NCBI RefSeq assembly: GCF_014842255.1
Contig: NZ_JACYVH010000001.1
Coordinates: 399,264-463,263, forward strand
Origin: Frigoribacterium sp. CFBP 13712
GTDB taxonomy: Bacteria > Actinomycetota > Actinomycetes > Actinomycetales > Microbacteriaceae
Length of the DNA stretch: 64,000 nt
Direction: 5' to 3'
Shown: one piece after another, positions 17,368 through 24,785 of the stretch
Layout: each line of letters starts with the position of its first letter
Numbering within the stretch: the stretch's first letter is position 1
Translations under genes and position numbers: made by a program
The notes under the pieces: generated by a model
What the model was told of the DNA's origin: nothing
Database searches by the model: none
Seen by the model: the letters and a program-made list of their open reading frames with translations, nothing else

Positions 17368-17373
17368 TAGAGT
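17368..17373 (+). promoter_or_regulatory. -10 box TAGAGT, leaderless start of accD
   Basis: TAGAGT ends seven bases before the GTG at 17381, which supports that start over the earlier in-frame codons. Confidence 0.55.
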
Positions 17374-17380
17374 GAGGCGG

Positions 17381-19006
17381 GTGACCTCCGACACGACGCC
17401 CTCCCCCGAGACCACCGCCGGCACCGAGCCCGACCTGCACACCACCGCGGGCAAGCTGGCCGACCTCCGGGCGAGGTACCACGAGGCCGTGACGGCCAGC
17501 GGCGAGGCGGCCGTCGCCAAGCAGCACGCCAAGGGCAAGAAGACCGCTCGCGAGCGCATCGACCAGCTGCTCGACCCCGGCTCCTTCGTCGAGCTCGACG
17601 AGTTCGTCCGCCACCGCACGCACGCCTTCGGCATGGAGGCGAAGCGCCCCTACGGTGACGCCGTGGTGACCGGCACCGGCACGATCCACGGTCGTCAGGT
17701 GGCCGTCTACAGCCAGGACTTCACCATCTTCGGCGGGTCCCTCGGCGAGGTCGCCGGCGAGAAGATCATCAAGGTGATGGAGCTCGCTCTGAAGACCGGC
17801 GTCCCGATCCTCGGCATCCTCGACTCGGGCGGCGCCCGCATCCAGGAGGGGGTCGTCGCCCTCGGCAAGTACGGCGAGATCTTCCGTCTGAACACGGCCG
17901 CGTCGGGTGTCATCCCGCAGATCTCGCTGATCATGGGCCCGGCCGCCGGAGGCGCGGTGTACTCCCCCGCGTTGACCGACTTCGTCATCATGGTCGACAA
18001 GACGAGCCACATGTTCGTCACCGGCCCCGACGTCATCAAGACGGTCACCGGAGAGGACGTCGGCTTCGAGGAGCTCGGCGGCGCGCTGACGCACAACAAG
18101 ATCAGCGGGGTGTCGCACTACCTCGCCAGCGACGAGGACGACGCGCTCGACTACGCGCGCTCGCTGCTGTCGTACCTGCCCGACAACAACCTGTCCGAAC
18201 CGCAGGTCTTCGACCGGGCCGTCGAACTCGAGACCACCGACCACGACCGTGCGCTCGACACGATCATCCCCGACAGCCCGAACCAGCCCTACGACGTGAT
18301 GACCGTCATCGAGCACGTCGTCGACGACGGCGAGTTCCTCGAGGTCCAGCCGCTGTTCGCGCCGAACATCGTGATCGGCTTCGGCCGCGTCGAGGGTCGC
18401 TCGGTCGGCATCATCGCGAACCAGCCCTCGGCGATGGCCGGCACCCTCAACATCGAGGCCGGCGAGAAGGCCAGCCGCTTCGTGCGGTTCTGCGACGCCT
18501 TCGGCATCCCCATCCTCACGCTGGTCGACGTCCCCGGCTACCTGCCGGGCACCGATCAGGAGTGGACCGGCGTGATCCGCCGCGGGGCGAAGCTGCTCTA
18601 CGCCTACGCCGAGGCGACGGTGCCCCTGGTGACCGTGATCACCCGCAAGGCGTACGGCGGGGCCTACATCGTGATGGGTTCGAAGCAGCTGGGCGCCGAC
18701 ATCAACCTCGCCTGGCCGACGGCCGAGATCGCCGTGATGGGCGGCCAGGGCGCCGTGAACATCCTCTACCGCAACGAGATCAAGGCCGCGGAGGCCGCGG
18801 GCGAGGACGTCGCGGCCGTGCGCAGCCGCCTGGCGAAGGAGTACACCTACAACGTCGCGAGTCCGTTCCTCGCAGCCGAGCGCGGCGAGCTCGACGGGGT
18901 CATCGAGCCGTCCGCCACCCGCGTCGCCGTCATCAAGGCCCTGCGGGCCCTCCGCACGAAGCGGGCCGCACAGCCCGCGAAGAAGCACGGGAACATCCCC
19001 CTGTGA
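17381..19006 (+). CDS. accD: Acyl-CoA carboxylase beta subunit (carboxyltransferase)
   Basis: Carboxyltransferase subunit that moves CO2 from biotin to acetyl- or propionyl-CoA, giving malonyl- or methylmalonyl-CoA for fatty acids. The 541-residue protein has both crotonase-like halves: [18 protein letters not shown] and [15 protein letters not shown] in the first, then [31 protein letters not shown] and [11 protein letters not shown] in the second. The first 30 residues are a disordered extension ([17 protein letters not shown]). The epsilon subunit starts inside its stop codon. Confidence 0.95.
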   Translation: MTSDTTPSPETTAGTEPDLHTTAGKLADLRARYHEAVTASGEAAVAKQHAKGKKTARERIDQLLDPGSFVELDEFVRHRTHAFGMEAKRPYGDAVVTGTGTIHGRQVAVYSQDFTIFGGSLGEVAGEKIIKVMELALKTGVPILGILDSGGARIQEGVVALGKYGEIFRLNTAASGVIPQISLIMGPAAGGAVYSPALTDFVIMVDKTSHMFVTGPDVIKTVTGEDVGFEELGGALTHNKISGVSHYLASDEDDALDYARSLLSYLPDNNLSEPQVFDRAVELETTDHDRALDTIIPDSPNQPYDVMTVIEHVVDDGEFLEVQPLFAPNIVIGFGRVEGRSVGIIANQPSAMAGTLNIEAGEKASRFVRFCDAFGIPILTLVDVPGYLPGTDQEWTGVIRRGAKLLYAYAEATVPLVTVITRKAYGGAYIVMGSKQLGADINLAWPTAEIAVMGGQGAVNILYRNEIKAAEAAGEDVAAVRSRLAKEYTYNVASPFLAAERGELDGVIEPSATRVAVIKALRALRTKRAAQPAKKHGNIPL

Positions 19007-19287
19007 GCGGACGGCACGCCGCGCTCCCGGTCGACGGAGACCCGCGGGAGGTCCTCGCCGATCCCGCGCCCGCCCTGCCCGTCATGCTGACCATCGTCTC
19101 GGGGCGTCCCACCGACGACGAGCTCGCGGCCATCACGGCCGTCCTGGCGGCCGGCGAGGCCGCGGCGGCCGCGGAGCAGGCCACCCTCCTCGTGCCGCAG
19201 CCCGAATCGGCGTGGACGCGGTCGAGACGTCGCCCCCGAGGGCCGTTGACCGTCGGACCGGGCCACTGGCGCTCGTTCTCGGGCTGA
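19003..19287 (+). CDS. accE: Acyl-CoA carboxylase epsilon subunit
   Basis: A 94-residue protein whose second half ([20 protein letters not shown], then SAWTRSRR and [10 protein letters not shown]) is the small epsilon subunit found only in actinobacterial carboxylases, where it stabilises the alpha-beta complex. GTG at 19003 overlaps the accD stop (GTGA). The first 27 residues are not part of the usual domain; translation could instead begin at the ATG before LTIVSGRP. A copy of the dispersed 14-base motif lies just after the stop. Confidence 0.85.
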   Translation: MSGRHAALPVDGDPREVLADPAPALPVMLTIVSGRPTDDELAAITAVLAAGEAAAAAEQATLLVPQPESAWTRSRRRPRGPLTVGPGHWRSFSG

Positions 19288-19293
19288 TCGACC

Positions 19294-19307
19294 CGACCCG
19301 CGCCTCC
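19294..19307 (-). repeat. Dispersed motif GGAGGCGCGGGTCG (copy 1)
   Basis: Exact copy on the minus strand in the gap after accE. The extended form GCGCCGAGGAGGCGC in this copy can fold into a small 5-base-pair hairpin. Confidence 0.8.
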
Positions 19308-19426
19308 TCGGCGCCGTTGTCCCCCGCGCGATCGTGCGGCTCCGGTCGACAACCCGGCACATCGGCACCGTTCCGGCCACCCGAACAGGGGTAGACGAGG
19401 TTATCGTCCCCTGGTTGTCCCCCTAA

Positions 19427-19522
19427 ATGTCGACTTTGCACTCGGTGCGACGACGGGCATCATTGTTCTTGCTAGGTGTAACTCTTCGAGTCGCACCACC
19501 GTTTGAGAATCAACTAGGGTAA
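19427..19522 (+). CDS. Possible 31-residue peptide within the small-RNA region
   Basis: ATG at 19427 opens a frame reading MSTLHSVRRRASLFLLGV and ending TLRVAPPFENQLG at TAA 19522. It has a basic head and a short hydrophobic stretch. No ribosome binding site precedes it and no correctly placed -10 box makes it leaderless, so translation is doubtful. The stop lies in the loop of the first hairpin, an arrangement compatible with a leader peptide but without a downstream gene to regulate. Confidence 0.25.
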   Translation: MSTLHSVRRRASLFLLGVTLRVAPPFENQLG

Positions 19523-19587
19523 GCGGGTTCTCAATCGGGGGCGGGTCAGGGCGGCATTCGGGTTGCCGCCCTGATCCGAAATCTTCC

Positions 19588-19622
19588 AGAAGGGCCGGAC
19601 ATCGTCCGGCCCTTCTTCTTTT
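19588..19622 (+). terminator. Rho-independent terminator of the small-RNA region
   Basis: A 13-base-pair stem AGAAGGGCCGGAC with loop ATC is followed by TTCTTTTC. It is one of only two terminators with a clear T-run in the window. Confidence 0.85.
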
Positions 19623-19629
19623 CGGGCGT

Positions 19630-20682
19630 TCAGGCCGAGAGGGTCCTCGGGATCTGCAGCCAGAGCTGGACCTCGTCGTCGTCGCCCTCGTCGTCGTCCG
19701 ACGTGCTCGAGAAGCCGCGCCCCAGGGCGCTCGAACTCGGATCCGGCGATCCGAGCCCGACCACGGTCACGGCGTGGTCGCCCCCGCCCGGCACCGTCCT
19801 GATGACGATGCGATCGGCGACCGAACCGTGCAGCGCATCGGCCAGAGTCCGATGGATGCGCGCCAGATCCGCACCGTCGACGTCATCGAGGCCGCCCTCG
19901 TCGAGCAGGCTCACGACCGCCCCGCGCCGACGAGCCGCCATCACCTCGCGCCGCACGTCGTCGTCGAGCAGACGTCGACCGCGGATCTCGTCTCGGATGG
20001 CGCCCTCGAGGTTCAAGCACTCGCGCCGCTGCTCGGCGCTCAGATCGCCGTCCTGAGACACGATGGCGAGCAGCATCGGACGGGCCGTCCGTCCGGTCTG
20101 CAGCAGACGGTACTGACGCTCGTTGACATGGGCCTCTTGCGCCGCCTGCCAGTCGGCCGCCTCGTGCTCGGCGAGGATGAACTCGCGCGTCTCGCGACTC
20201 GCCCTCGTCAACGACGACGACATGGCGGTGGCGAACGCGACCCAGGTCACGCTGCCGATCACGCCGAGATCGGCGAGGGTGTCGGCTCCGCTCCAGGCAG
20301 CACCGTGCAGCGCCATGAAGCCCACCCCGAGCCAGGCGAACGCCTGCCGGCGACGCGTGGCGACGATGACCATCAAGGTGCCGATCGCGGCCACGTACCA
20401 GGTGGCGTAGCCGTTCCTCCCCGCCGAGTCGAGCTGCGACGTGATCTGCAACGGGATGACGATGCTGACCGCCAGCGCGAAGGCCGCGATCCAGACGGGC
20501 ATCGCCGGCCCCCTGCCCGGCCAGAGCGCCGCGACGGTCGCCGCCGCGTACGCGACCATGCAGGCCACGACGGGCCAGGGATCGTCGAAGCGGTCGAGCG
20601 AGACCGAGGCCAGCACGAGGTGGTAGCAGGAGAAGACGGCGGCGAGCAGCACGATGAGCCACCGCGGCACGGAGACCCTCAC
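19630..20682 (-). CDS. Membrane protein partner of the two-component system
   Basis: A 350-residue protein with five or six N-terminal membrane helices (from WLIVLLAAVFSCYHLVLASV to VIGSVTWVAFATAMSS). A helical linker (REFILAEHEAADWQAAQEAH) and a C-terminal cytosolic domain follow. That domain has a strand TVVGLGSPDPSSS and an acidic tail DDDEGDDDE. It resembles a sensor kinase in layout but shows no histidine box and no ATP-binding N, G1 or G2 boxes. GTG at 20682 overlaps the kinase stop (GTGA), so the two are co-translated. It may be a degenerate kinase or a sensory subunit; I cannot tell which. Confidence 0.6.
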   Translation of the reverse strand: MRVSVPRWLIVLLAAVFSCYHLVLASVSLDRFDDPWPVVACMVAYAAATVAALWPGRGPAMPVWIAAFALAVSIVIPLQITSQLDSAGRNGYATWYVAAIGTLMVIVATRRRQAFAWLGVGFMALHGAAWSGADTLADLGVIGSVTWVAFATAMSSSLTRASRETREFILAEHEAADWQAAQEAHVNERQYRLLQTGRTARPMLLAIVSQDGDLSAEQRRECLNLEGAIRDEIRGRRLLDDDVRREVMAARRRGAVVSLLDEGGLDDVDGADLARIHRTLADALHGSVADRIVIRTVPGGGDHAVTVVGLGSPDPSSSALGRGFSSTSDDDEGDDDEVQLWLQIPRTLSA

Positions 20683-21935
20683 GAGAGCCGCCCCGGCATC
20701 GGCGGGGTGATGTCGCCGCTCGGCCACAGCAGACGGACGACCGTGCCGTCGCCCGGCCGCGAGTCGATGCAGGCACGTCCGCCGGCGTTCCGCAGGCGCT
20801 CGACGATGGAGACCCGGACGCCGAGGCGCTCCCCGGGGACGACGGCGGGATCGAAGCCGTGCCCGGTGTCGCCGACCTCGATGAGCGCCCCGCCGTCCGG
20901 ACCCGCGTCGATGCCGACCCATCGTCGGACCTCGACCCCGTGGCCGGCGTGCTGCGAGCTGTTGACGAGGGCCTGCACGGCGGCGCTGTACAGGGCTTCG
21001 GCCGCCGCGGACGGGATGCTGCACTCCTCGAGGTCGCCGGCCTTGAGATCGACCGACACCCCCATCTCGGAGCTCACGACGGCGAGCCGCTCACGCAGGG
21101 ACTCGAGGGTCGTCGTCGATTCGTCGAACGGCGTCGCGGCCGCAGCGGAGGCGAGGTGCGCCACGGCGTTCCGAGCCATGTTGGTCGCCAGGACGCGCTC
21201 GTCGGGCGAGTAGGCCCGCGCGGCCTGGATGAACGTCGTGAGGACGCTGTCGTGCACGATCGCGTCCACCTGCACCCGCTCGAGCTCCGTGGCGTGCTCG
21301 CGGATGGCGTTCGAGTAGCGCGCGACGGCGAGAGCCTGCGCCGCATCGACGTTGGCGGCCGCCTGCCGCAGGATCACGACCAGGATGAGCACGGCGCCAC
21401 CGAGCAGCACGGCGTAGATCGAGTCGAGGGCGGCGTGCGCCAGCGACACCGCGCCTCCTGAGGGGGTCAGACGGATGAGCCCGTAGACCAGCGGGGCGAC
21501 GAACAGGTACCCGACCGCGATCCACGCCGTGAACGCGTACGCGGCCGCAGCCGTCGCGACGGTGCAGAGGTACCAGAGCCACGGCACCGACGTCTGCACC
21601 GCGCTGGGGTCGTTCACCGCCAGCGGCCAGGTGATCAGCGCGATCAGATAGGAGATGGCGACGAAGGCCGCAGCGGTCTCGGCACCGCGGACGACGATGC
21701 TCGCGACGGCGACGGCGACGAACCCGCCGAAGATCGAGATGCCGATGAACCACGCCCACGCCTCTTGCATGGACCCGATCTGGTCGACCATCGACGGGAT
21801 GGTCTGCACGCCGAAGACGATGCCGCCGGCCCCGACGACCCTGCCCACGACCTTCTCGAGGAGCGCCCGACTGATCGGGTTCCGTGACGGACGCGGTGGC
21901 GCCGTCGGCCCCACGGAGGCCTGGTCAGCGACCAT
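20679..21935 (-). CDS. Sensor histidine kinase, NarL/LiaS-like class
   Basis: A 418-residue membrane kinase with about six N-terminal helices (IVFGVQTIPSM through AVLLGGAVLILVVIL). A dimerisation helix carries the likely phospho-acceptor histidine in DAIVHDSVLTTF. A C-terminal ATPase domain follows, with N box LVNSSQHAGHG, G1 GDTGHGFDP and G2 GERLGVRVSIVERL. ATG at 21935 overlaps the response-regulator stop by 11 bases. No extracellular sensor domain is evident, so the signal is probably sensed in the membrane or by the co-encoded partner protein. Confidence 0.85.
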   Translation of the reverse strand: MVADQASVGPTAPPRPSRNPISRALLEKVVGRVVGAGGIVFGVQTIPSMVDQIGSMQEAWAWFIGISIFGGFVAVAVASIVVRGAETAAAFVAISYLIALITWPLAVNDPSAVQTSVPWLWYLCTVATAAAAYAFTAWIAVGYLFVAPLVYGLIRLTPSGGAVSLAHAALDSIYAVLLGGAVLILVVILRQAAANVDAAQALAVARYSNAIREHATELERVQVDAIVHDSVLTTFIQAARAYSPDERVLATNMARNAVAHLASAAAATPFDESTTTLESLRERLAVVSSEMGVSVDLKAGDLEECSIPSAAAEALYSAAVQALVNSSQHAGHGVEVRRWVGIDAGPDGGALIEVGDTGHGFDPAVVPGERLGVRVSIVERLRNAGGRACIDSRPGDGTVVRLLWPSGDITPPMPGRLS

Positions 21936-22629
21936 CCCCGCCGTCCGCGTCGAGCCCGGGGAGGATTCCGTCCTCGACGGCACGGCGCAGGAGGTCGACC
22001 TTGGTCGGAGCGGGACGACCCACCTCGACGTACTTGACGCGGATGCGGTCGAGGTACTCGCGCGCGGTCGAGTACCCGATGCCGAGCTGCTGCGCGGCGA
22101 GCTTGAGCGGCAGCCCCGAGGCGTAGAGGTGCAGGATCTCGCGCTCGCGCCGTCCGAGCTGCGCCTTGGCGAAGTCGCGGTCGGCGTCGATCGCGCTCGC
22201 CCACTCGAGGTTGTTCAGCACGTCGCCGCGGGCCACCGTCGCGACCGCGGCCATGACCGTCTTCGTGGCGGACGACTTCGGGATCACGCCGGCCGCGCCG
22301 GCGGCGAGCGCCTCGCGGACGGACGCGACGCGGTCGGCGATGCTGTGCACCAGGACGGCCGAGCCGGTCGCCTGGACGCGCTTGACGTTCTCCGTCACGG
22401 TCGAGCCGTCGCCGAGCGACAGATCGAGCACGACGACGTCGACCTCACGGCCCGAGAGGTTCTCGACGAGCTCCTGCACGCCGGCGGCCGTCAGCACGAC
22501 CTCGAAGCCCTCGTTCTGGCACGCCGCCTGGATGCCCAACCGCACCGACTCGTGATCGTCGACGATCGCGACGCGCACGGGCGCGGTCGTCGGGGCGGGC
22601 TTGTTCGGATCAGTCGATGTCTCAGACAC
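21925..22629 (-). CDS. LuxR-family response regulator
   Basis: A 234-residue DNA-binding response regulator. The receiver domain (residues about 17-135) has the acidic pair in VAIVDDHES, the phospho-acceptor aspartate in VVVLDLSLGDGS, and the lysine in GVIPKSSATKT. The C-terminal HTH reads LGRREREILHLYASGLPLK, then AAQQLGIGYSTAREYLDRIR. GTG at 22629 preceded by GAAGGA sets the start. First gene of the regulator-kinase-partner operon. Confidence 0.9.
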   Translation of the reverse strand: MSETSTDPNKPAPTTAPVRVAIVDDHESVRLGIQAACQNEGFEVVLTAAGVQELVENLSGREVDVVVLDLSLGDGSTVTENVKRVQATGSAVLVHSIADRVASVREALAAGAAGVIPKSSATKTVMAAVATVARGDVLNNLEWASAIDADRDFAKAQLGRREREILHLYASGLPLKLAAQQLGIGYSTAREYLDRIRVKYVEVGRPAPTKVDLLRRAVEDGILPGLDADGGDGR

Positions 22630-22689
22630 GGTGTTCCTTCGCTCGGCGTGCGTCCGGGCCCCTGGAAACCCCGGGCGTGCACGGGCCCC

Positions 22690-22695
22690 ATCGTA
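22690..22695 (-). promoter_or_regulatory. Possible -10 box TACGAT for the two-component operon
   Basis: TACGAT on the minus strand, about 60 bases before the GTG of the response regulator. Confidence 0.3.
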
Positions 22696-22709
22696 TCGGC
22701 ATATCGGTC

Positions 22710-22737
22710 GGGGCTCGGGGTCCGGGGCTCGGGGTCC
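22710..22737. repeat. 14-base tandem duplication
   Basis: GGGGCTCGGGGTCC occurs twice head to tail between the response-regulator promoter and the end of the RNA methyltransferase gene. Confidence 0.7.
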
Positions 22738-22748
22738 GCGTCGACGGG

Positions 22749-23990
22749 TCAGGCCCGGACGAGCCGCGCGACCGTCTCGACGTGGTGGGTGTTGGGGAAG
22801 AGGTCGTACGCGGCGAGCGCGTCGACGTCGTACCCGAGGTCGCGGAACAGGGCGATGTCGCGGGCCAGGGCGACCGGGTCGCACGCGACGTACACGATCT
22901 GGGCCGGTGCGAGCCCGGCGATCTCCGTGACGACGTCTCGACCGGCGCCCGACCGCGGCGGGTCGAGCACCACGGTCGAGGCGGCGTAGCGACCACGGTC
23001 GAGGGATCCCGCCTGGGCGGCGGTCTGGCGGATCCAGCGCTCGACCCGCCCGGTCACCGCCGAGGCGCCGAGCCAGTCGGCGAGGTTCTCGGACGCGTGC
23101 TCGGTGGCGCGTTCGTCGCTCTCCACGCTGGTGATGCGGGTCCCCGCGCCGAAGGCGTCGCCGACGGCCGCGGCGAGCAGGCCGACGCCGCCGTAGAGGT
23201 CGAGGTTCGCGGCCTTCGGGTCGAACAGGTCGGGTCGGATCGACTGCTGGACGGCCTCCGTCAGCGTCGTGGCGGCCTCGCGGTGCACCTGCCAGAAGCC
23301 CCGGTCGTCGAGTCGGAACTCGCGGTCGCCGACCGTCTCGTAGATCGTGGTGCGCGACTGGTCGCCGATGACGAGACGGGCGCCGCCGACGCTCGGGGCC
23401 AGCACGTCGATGTGGGCCTCACCCGGGAAGACGTCGCCGAGCGGCGCCGCCTCGACGAGCTCGGGAGTCGCGAGCGGGAGGTCGTCGACCTGCACGACCG
23501 TGTGCGACCGTGCCGCGTACGGCCCCGTGCGTCCGTCGGCGTCGACGTGCAGTCGCACGCGCGTGCGCCAGCCGGTGCCGCCGCGCTCGTCGTCACCCGG
23601 CAGGGCCGCGACCTCGACGTCGGACCGCTCGGCGTCGAGACCGCCGGTGCGGGTCAGCGCATCGCGGAGAACCTGCCTCTTGAGCTCGCGCTGATGGGCC
23701 AGGTCGATGTGTCCGAACTCGGCGCCGCCGGCCCGCGCCGAGGGGTCGACCTCGACCGCGGCGGCCGACCAGACGTGAGGCCTGCGGTGCTCGCTCGCCT
23801 CGACGACCGACACGGTCTCGGCACGCCAGAACGACTTCTTGCGGTCTTCCGTGATGCGCGCCACGACCCGCTCGCCCGGCAGCGTGTCCGAGACGAAGAC
23901 GACGCGGCCGTCCAGTCGCGCCACCGAGATCCCCCCGTGTGCGATGCCCGTCACGTCCAGTTCGACCTCTCGGCCCTGCATGTCTCCCAT
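22749..23990 (-). CDS. TrmA/RlmD-type 23S rRNA or tRNA uridine-C5 methyltransferase
   Basis: A 413-residue RNA methyltransferase. Residues 1-60 are a TRAM RNA-binding domain (VELDVTGIAHGGISVARLDG, then GERVVARIT). The SAM-binding domain shows LDLYGGVGLLAAAV, VVLDPPRSGAGRDVV and the catalytic cysteine in YVACDPVALARD. The N-terminal iron-sulfur cysteines of E. coli RlmD are missing (EFGHIDLAHQRELKRQ where CGGCxLQH is expected), as I would expect in actinobacterial members. The substrate nucleotide is not deducible. Its ATG is only 26 bases from that of maf, divergently. Confidence 0.88.
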   Translation of the reverse strand: MGDMQGREVELDVTGIAHGGISVARLDGRVVFVSDTLPGERVVARITEDRKKSFWRAETVSVVEASEHRRPHVWSAAAVEVDPSARAGGAEFGHIDLAHQRELKRQVLRDALTRTGGLDAERSDVEVAALPGDDERGGTGWRTRVRLHVDADGRTGPYAARSHTVVQVDDLPLATPELVEAAPLGDVFPGEAHIDVLAPSVGGARLVIGDQSRTTIYETVGDREFRLDDRGFWQVHREAATTLTEAVQQSIRPDLFDPKAANLDLYGGVGLLAAAVGDAFGAGTRITSVESDERATEHASENLADWLGASAVTGRVERWIRQTAAQAGSLDRGRYAASTVVLDPPRSGAGRDVVTEIAGLAPAQIVYVACDPVALARDIALFRDLGYDVDALAAYDLFPNTHHVETVARLVRA

Positions 23991-23996
23991 ACGACG

Positions 23997-24002
23997 AGTC
24001 TG
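23997..24002 (-). promoter_or_regulatory. -10-like box CAGACT before the RNA methyltransferase
   Basis: CAGACT is six bases before the ATG on the minus strand. The first base deviates from TANNNT. It abuts the -10-like box of maf on the other strand. Confidence 0.35.
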
Positions 24003-24003
24003 A

Positions 24004-24009
24004 CAGGCT
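24004..24009 (+). promoter_or_regulatory. -10-like box CAGGCT before maf
   Basis: CAGGCT ends seven bases before the maf ATG at 24017, the same spacing as the other leaderless genes here. Confidence 0.35.
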
Positions 24010-24016
24010 GGTCGAC

Positions 24017-24706
24017 ATGACCGTTCCCCTCTTCCTGGCGAGCACCTCCCCGGCCCGTCTGTCGCTGCTCCGGTCGGCTGGCGTCGAACCCGTCCTGATC
24101 AGCCCCGGGGTCGACGAGGAGGCGGCGGTCGCCGTCGCCGAAGCGGCCGCGGGTCGGGCGCTGACCGCGGCCGAGACGGTGGCGCTGCTGGCGAGGGCGA
24201 AGGCCGAGGCGGTGCTCGACACCCGGCGCGACGGCCTCCCCCTCGACGGGCTCGTCCTCGGCGGCGACTCCGCCTTCGAGTTCGACGGCGAGGTGCACGG
24301 CAAGCCCCACGAGCCCGAGATCGCCCTCGAGCGCTGGCGGCGGATGGCCGAGATCGGTCACGGCACCCTCTGGTCGGGTCACTGGCTGATCGACCATCGG
24401 GGCGGGGCGCCCCGTCGGAGCCGCGAGCACCCCGAAGGAGGCGCGGGTCGGGTCGCGAGCGCGACGCTCACCTTCGCCGACGATCTCGACCCCGACGAGC
24501 TCGCCGCCTACGTCGCCACGGGCGAGCCCCTCGAGGTGGCCGGGGCCTTCACCATCGACGGGCGAGCGGCCGCCTTCATCACCCGCATCGACGGGACGCC
24601 GAGTGCCGTCGTCGGCCTGTCGCTGCCGGAGCTCCGAGCCATGGTGCGCGGGTTCGGCGTGCCGTGGCACGAGCTCTGGAACTCGTCGACCGCAGGTCTC
24701 TTGTAG
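24017..24706 (+). CDS. maf: Maf-type nucleotide pyrophosphatase
   Basis: Hydrolyses non-canonical or modified nucleoside triphosphates to monophosphates. The 229-residue protein begins FLASTSPARLSLLRSAGVEP, the family motif. It continues GGDSAFEFDGEVHGKP with the catalytic acid, HWLIDHRGG, the TLTF strand and GAFTIDGRAAAFI, then GLSLPEL. A 20-residue insertion (RRSREHPEGGAGRVASA) contains an exact copy of the dispersed 14-base motif. The gene neighbours the carboxylase genes as in mycobacteria. Confidence 0.9.
   Translation: MTVPLFLASTSPARLSLLRSAGVEPVLISPGVDEEAAVAVAEAAAGRALTAAETVALLARAKAEAVLDTRRDGLPLDGLVLGGDSAFEFDGEVHGKPHEPEIALERWRRMAEIGHGTLWSGHWLIDHRGGAPRRSREHPEGGAGRVASATLTFADDLDPDELAAYVATGEPLEVAGAFTIDGRAAAFITRIDGTPSAVVGLSLPELRAMVRGFGVPWHELWNSSTAGLL
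24437..24450 (+). repeat. Dispersed motif GGAGGCGCGGGTCG (copy 2, inside maf)
   Basis: Exact copy within coding sequence, encoding GGAGRV in a variable loop of Maf. Confidence 0.8.
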
Positions 24707-24716
24707 GACTCGTCAC

Positions 24717-24736
24717 GCGCCTCCGGCGCCTTTTTG
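24717..24736 (+). terminator. Rho-independent terminator after maf
   Basis: GCGCC-TCC-GGCGC hairpin followed by CTTTTTG, 10 bases after the maf stop. It separates maf from accA. Confidence 0.8.
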
Positions 24737-24771
24737 TGCACGTCAGCCAAAGACCGGTGAGAGGTGCCCAA

Positions 24772-24777
24772 TAGGCT
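24772..24777 (+). promoter_or_regulatory. -10 box TAGGCT, leaderless start of accA
   Basis: TAGGCT ends eight bases before the accA ATG. Confidence 0.5.
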
Positions 24778-24785
24778 GAGGGACT

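Larger units (their letters stand above)
19400..19622 (+). ncRNA. Candidate structured small RNA with terminator
   Basis: This 343-base gap without a recognised gene contains three consecutive hairpins on the plus strand. The first pairs TTGAGAATC (19503) with GGTTCTCAA (ending 19534). The second is a 14-pair stem with one G-T pair (19543-19556 with 19564-19577, loop TTCGGGT). The third is a terminator at 19588-19616. The AT content of 19400-19535 is visibly higher than the surroundings. No downstream gene lies on this strand, so the transcript would end here. The promoter cannot be placed confidently. It matches no RNA family I recognise (not SRP RNA, tmRNA or RNase P). The left boundary is approximate. 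Confidence 0.5.

Noticed and set aside
23690-23780. Loss of iron-sulfur cysteines in the TrmA/RlmD-like protein as a sign of inactivation
   Set aside because: The catalytic cysteine and DPPRSG motif are intact; as far as I know, actinobacterial members commonly lack the cluster.
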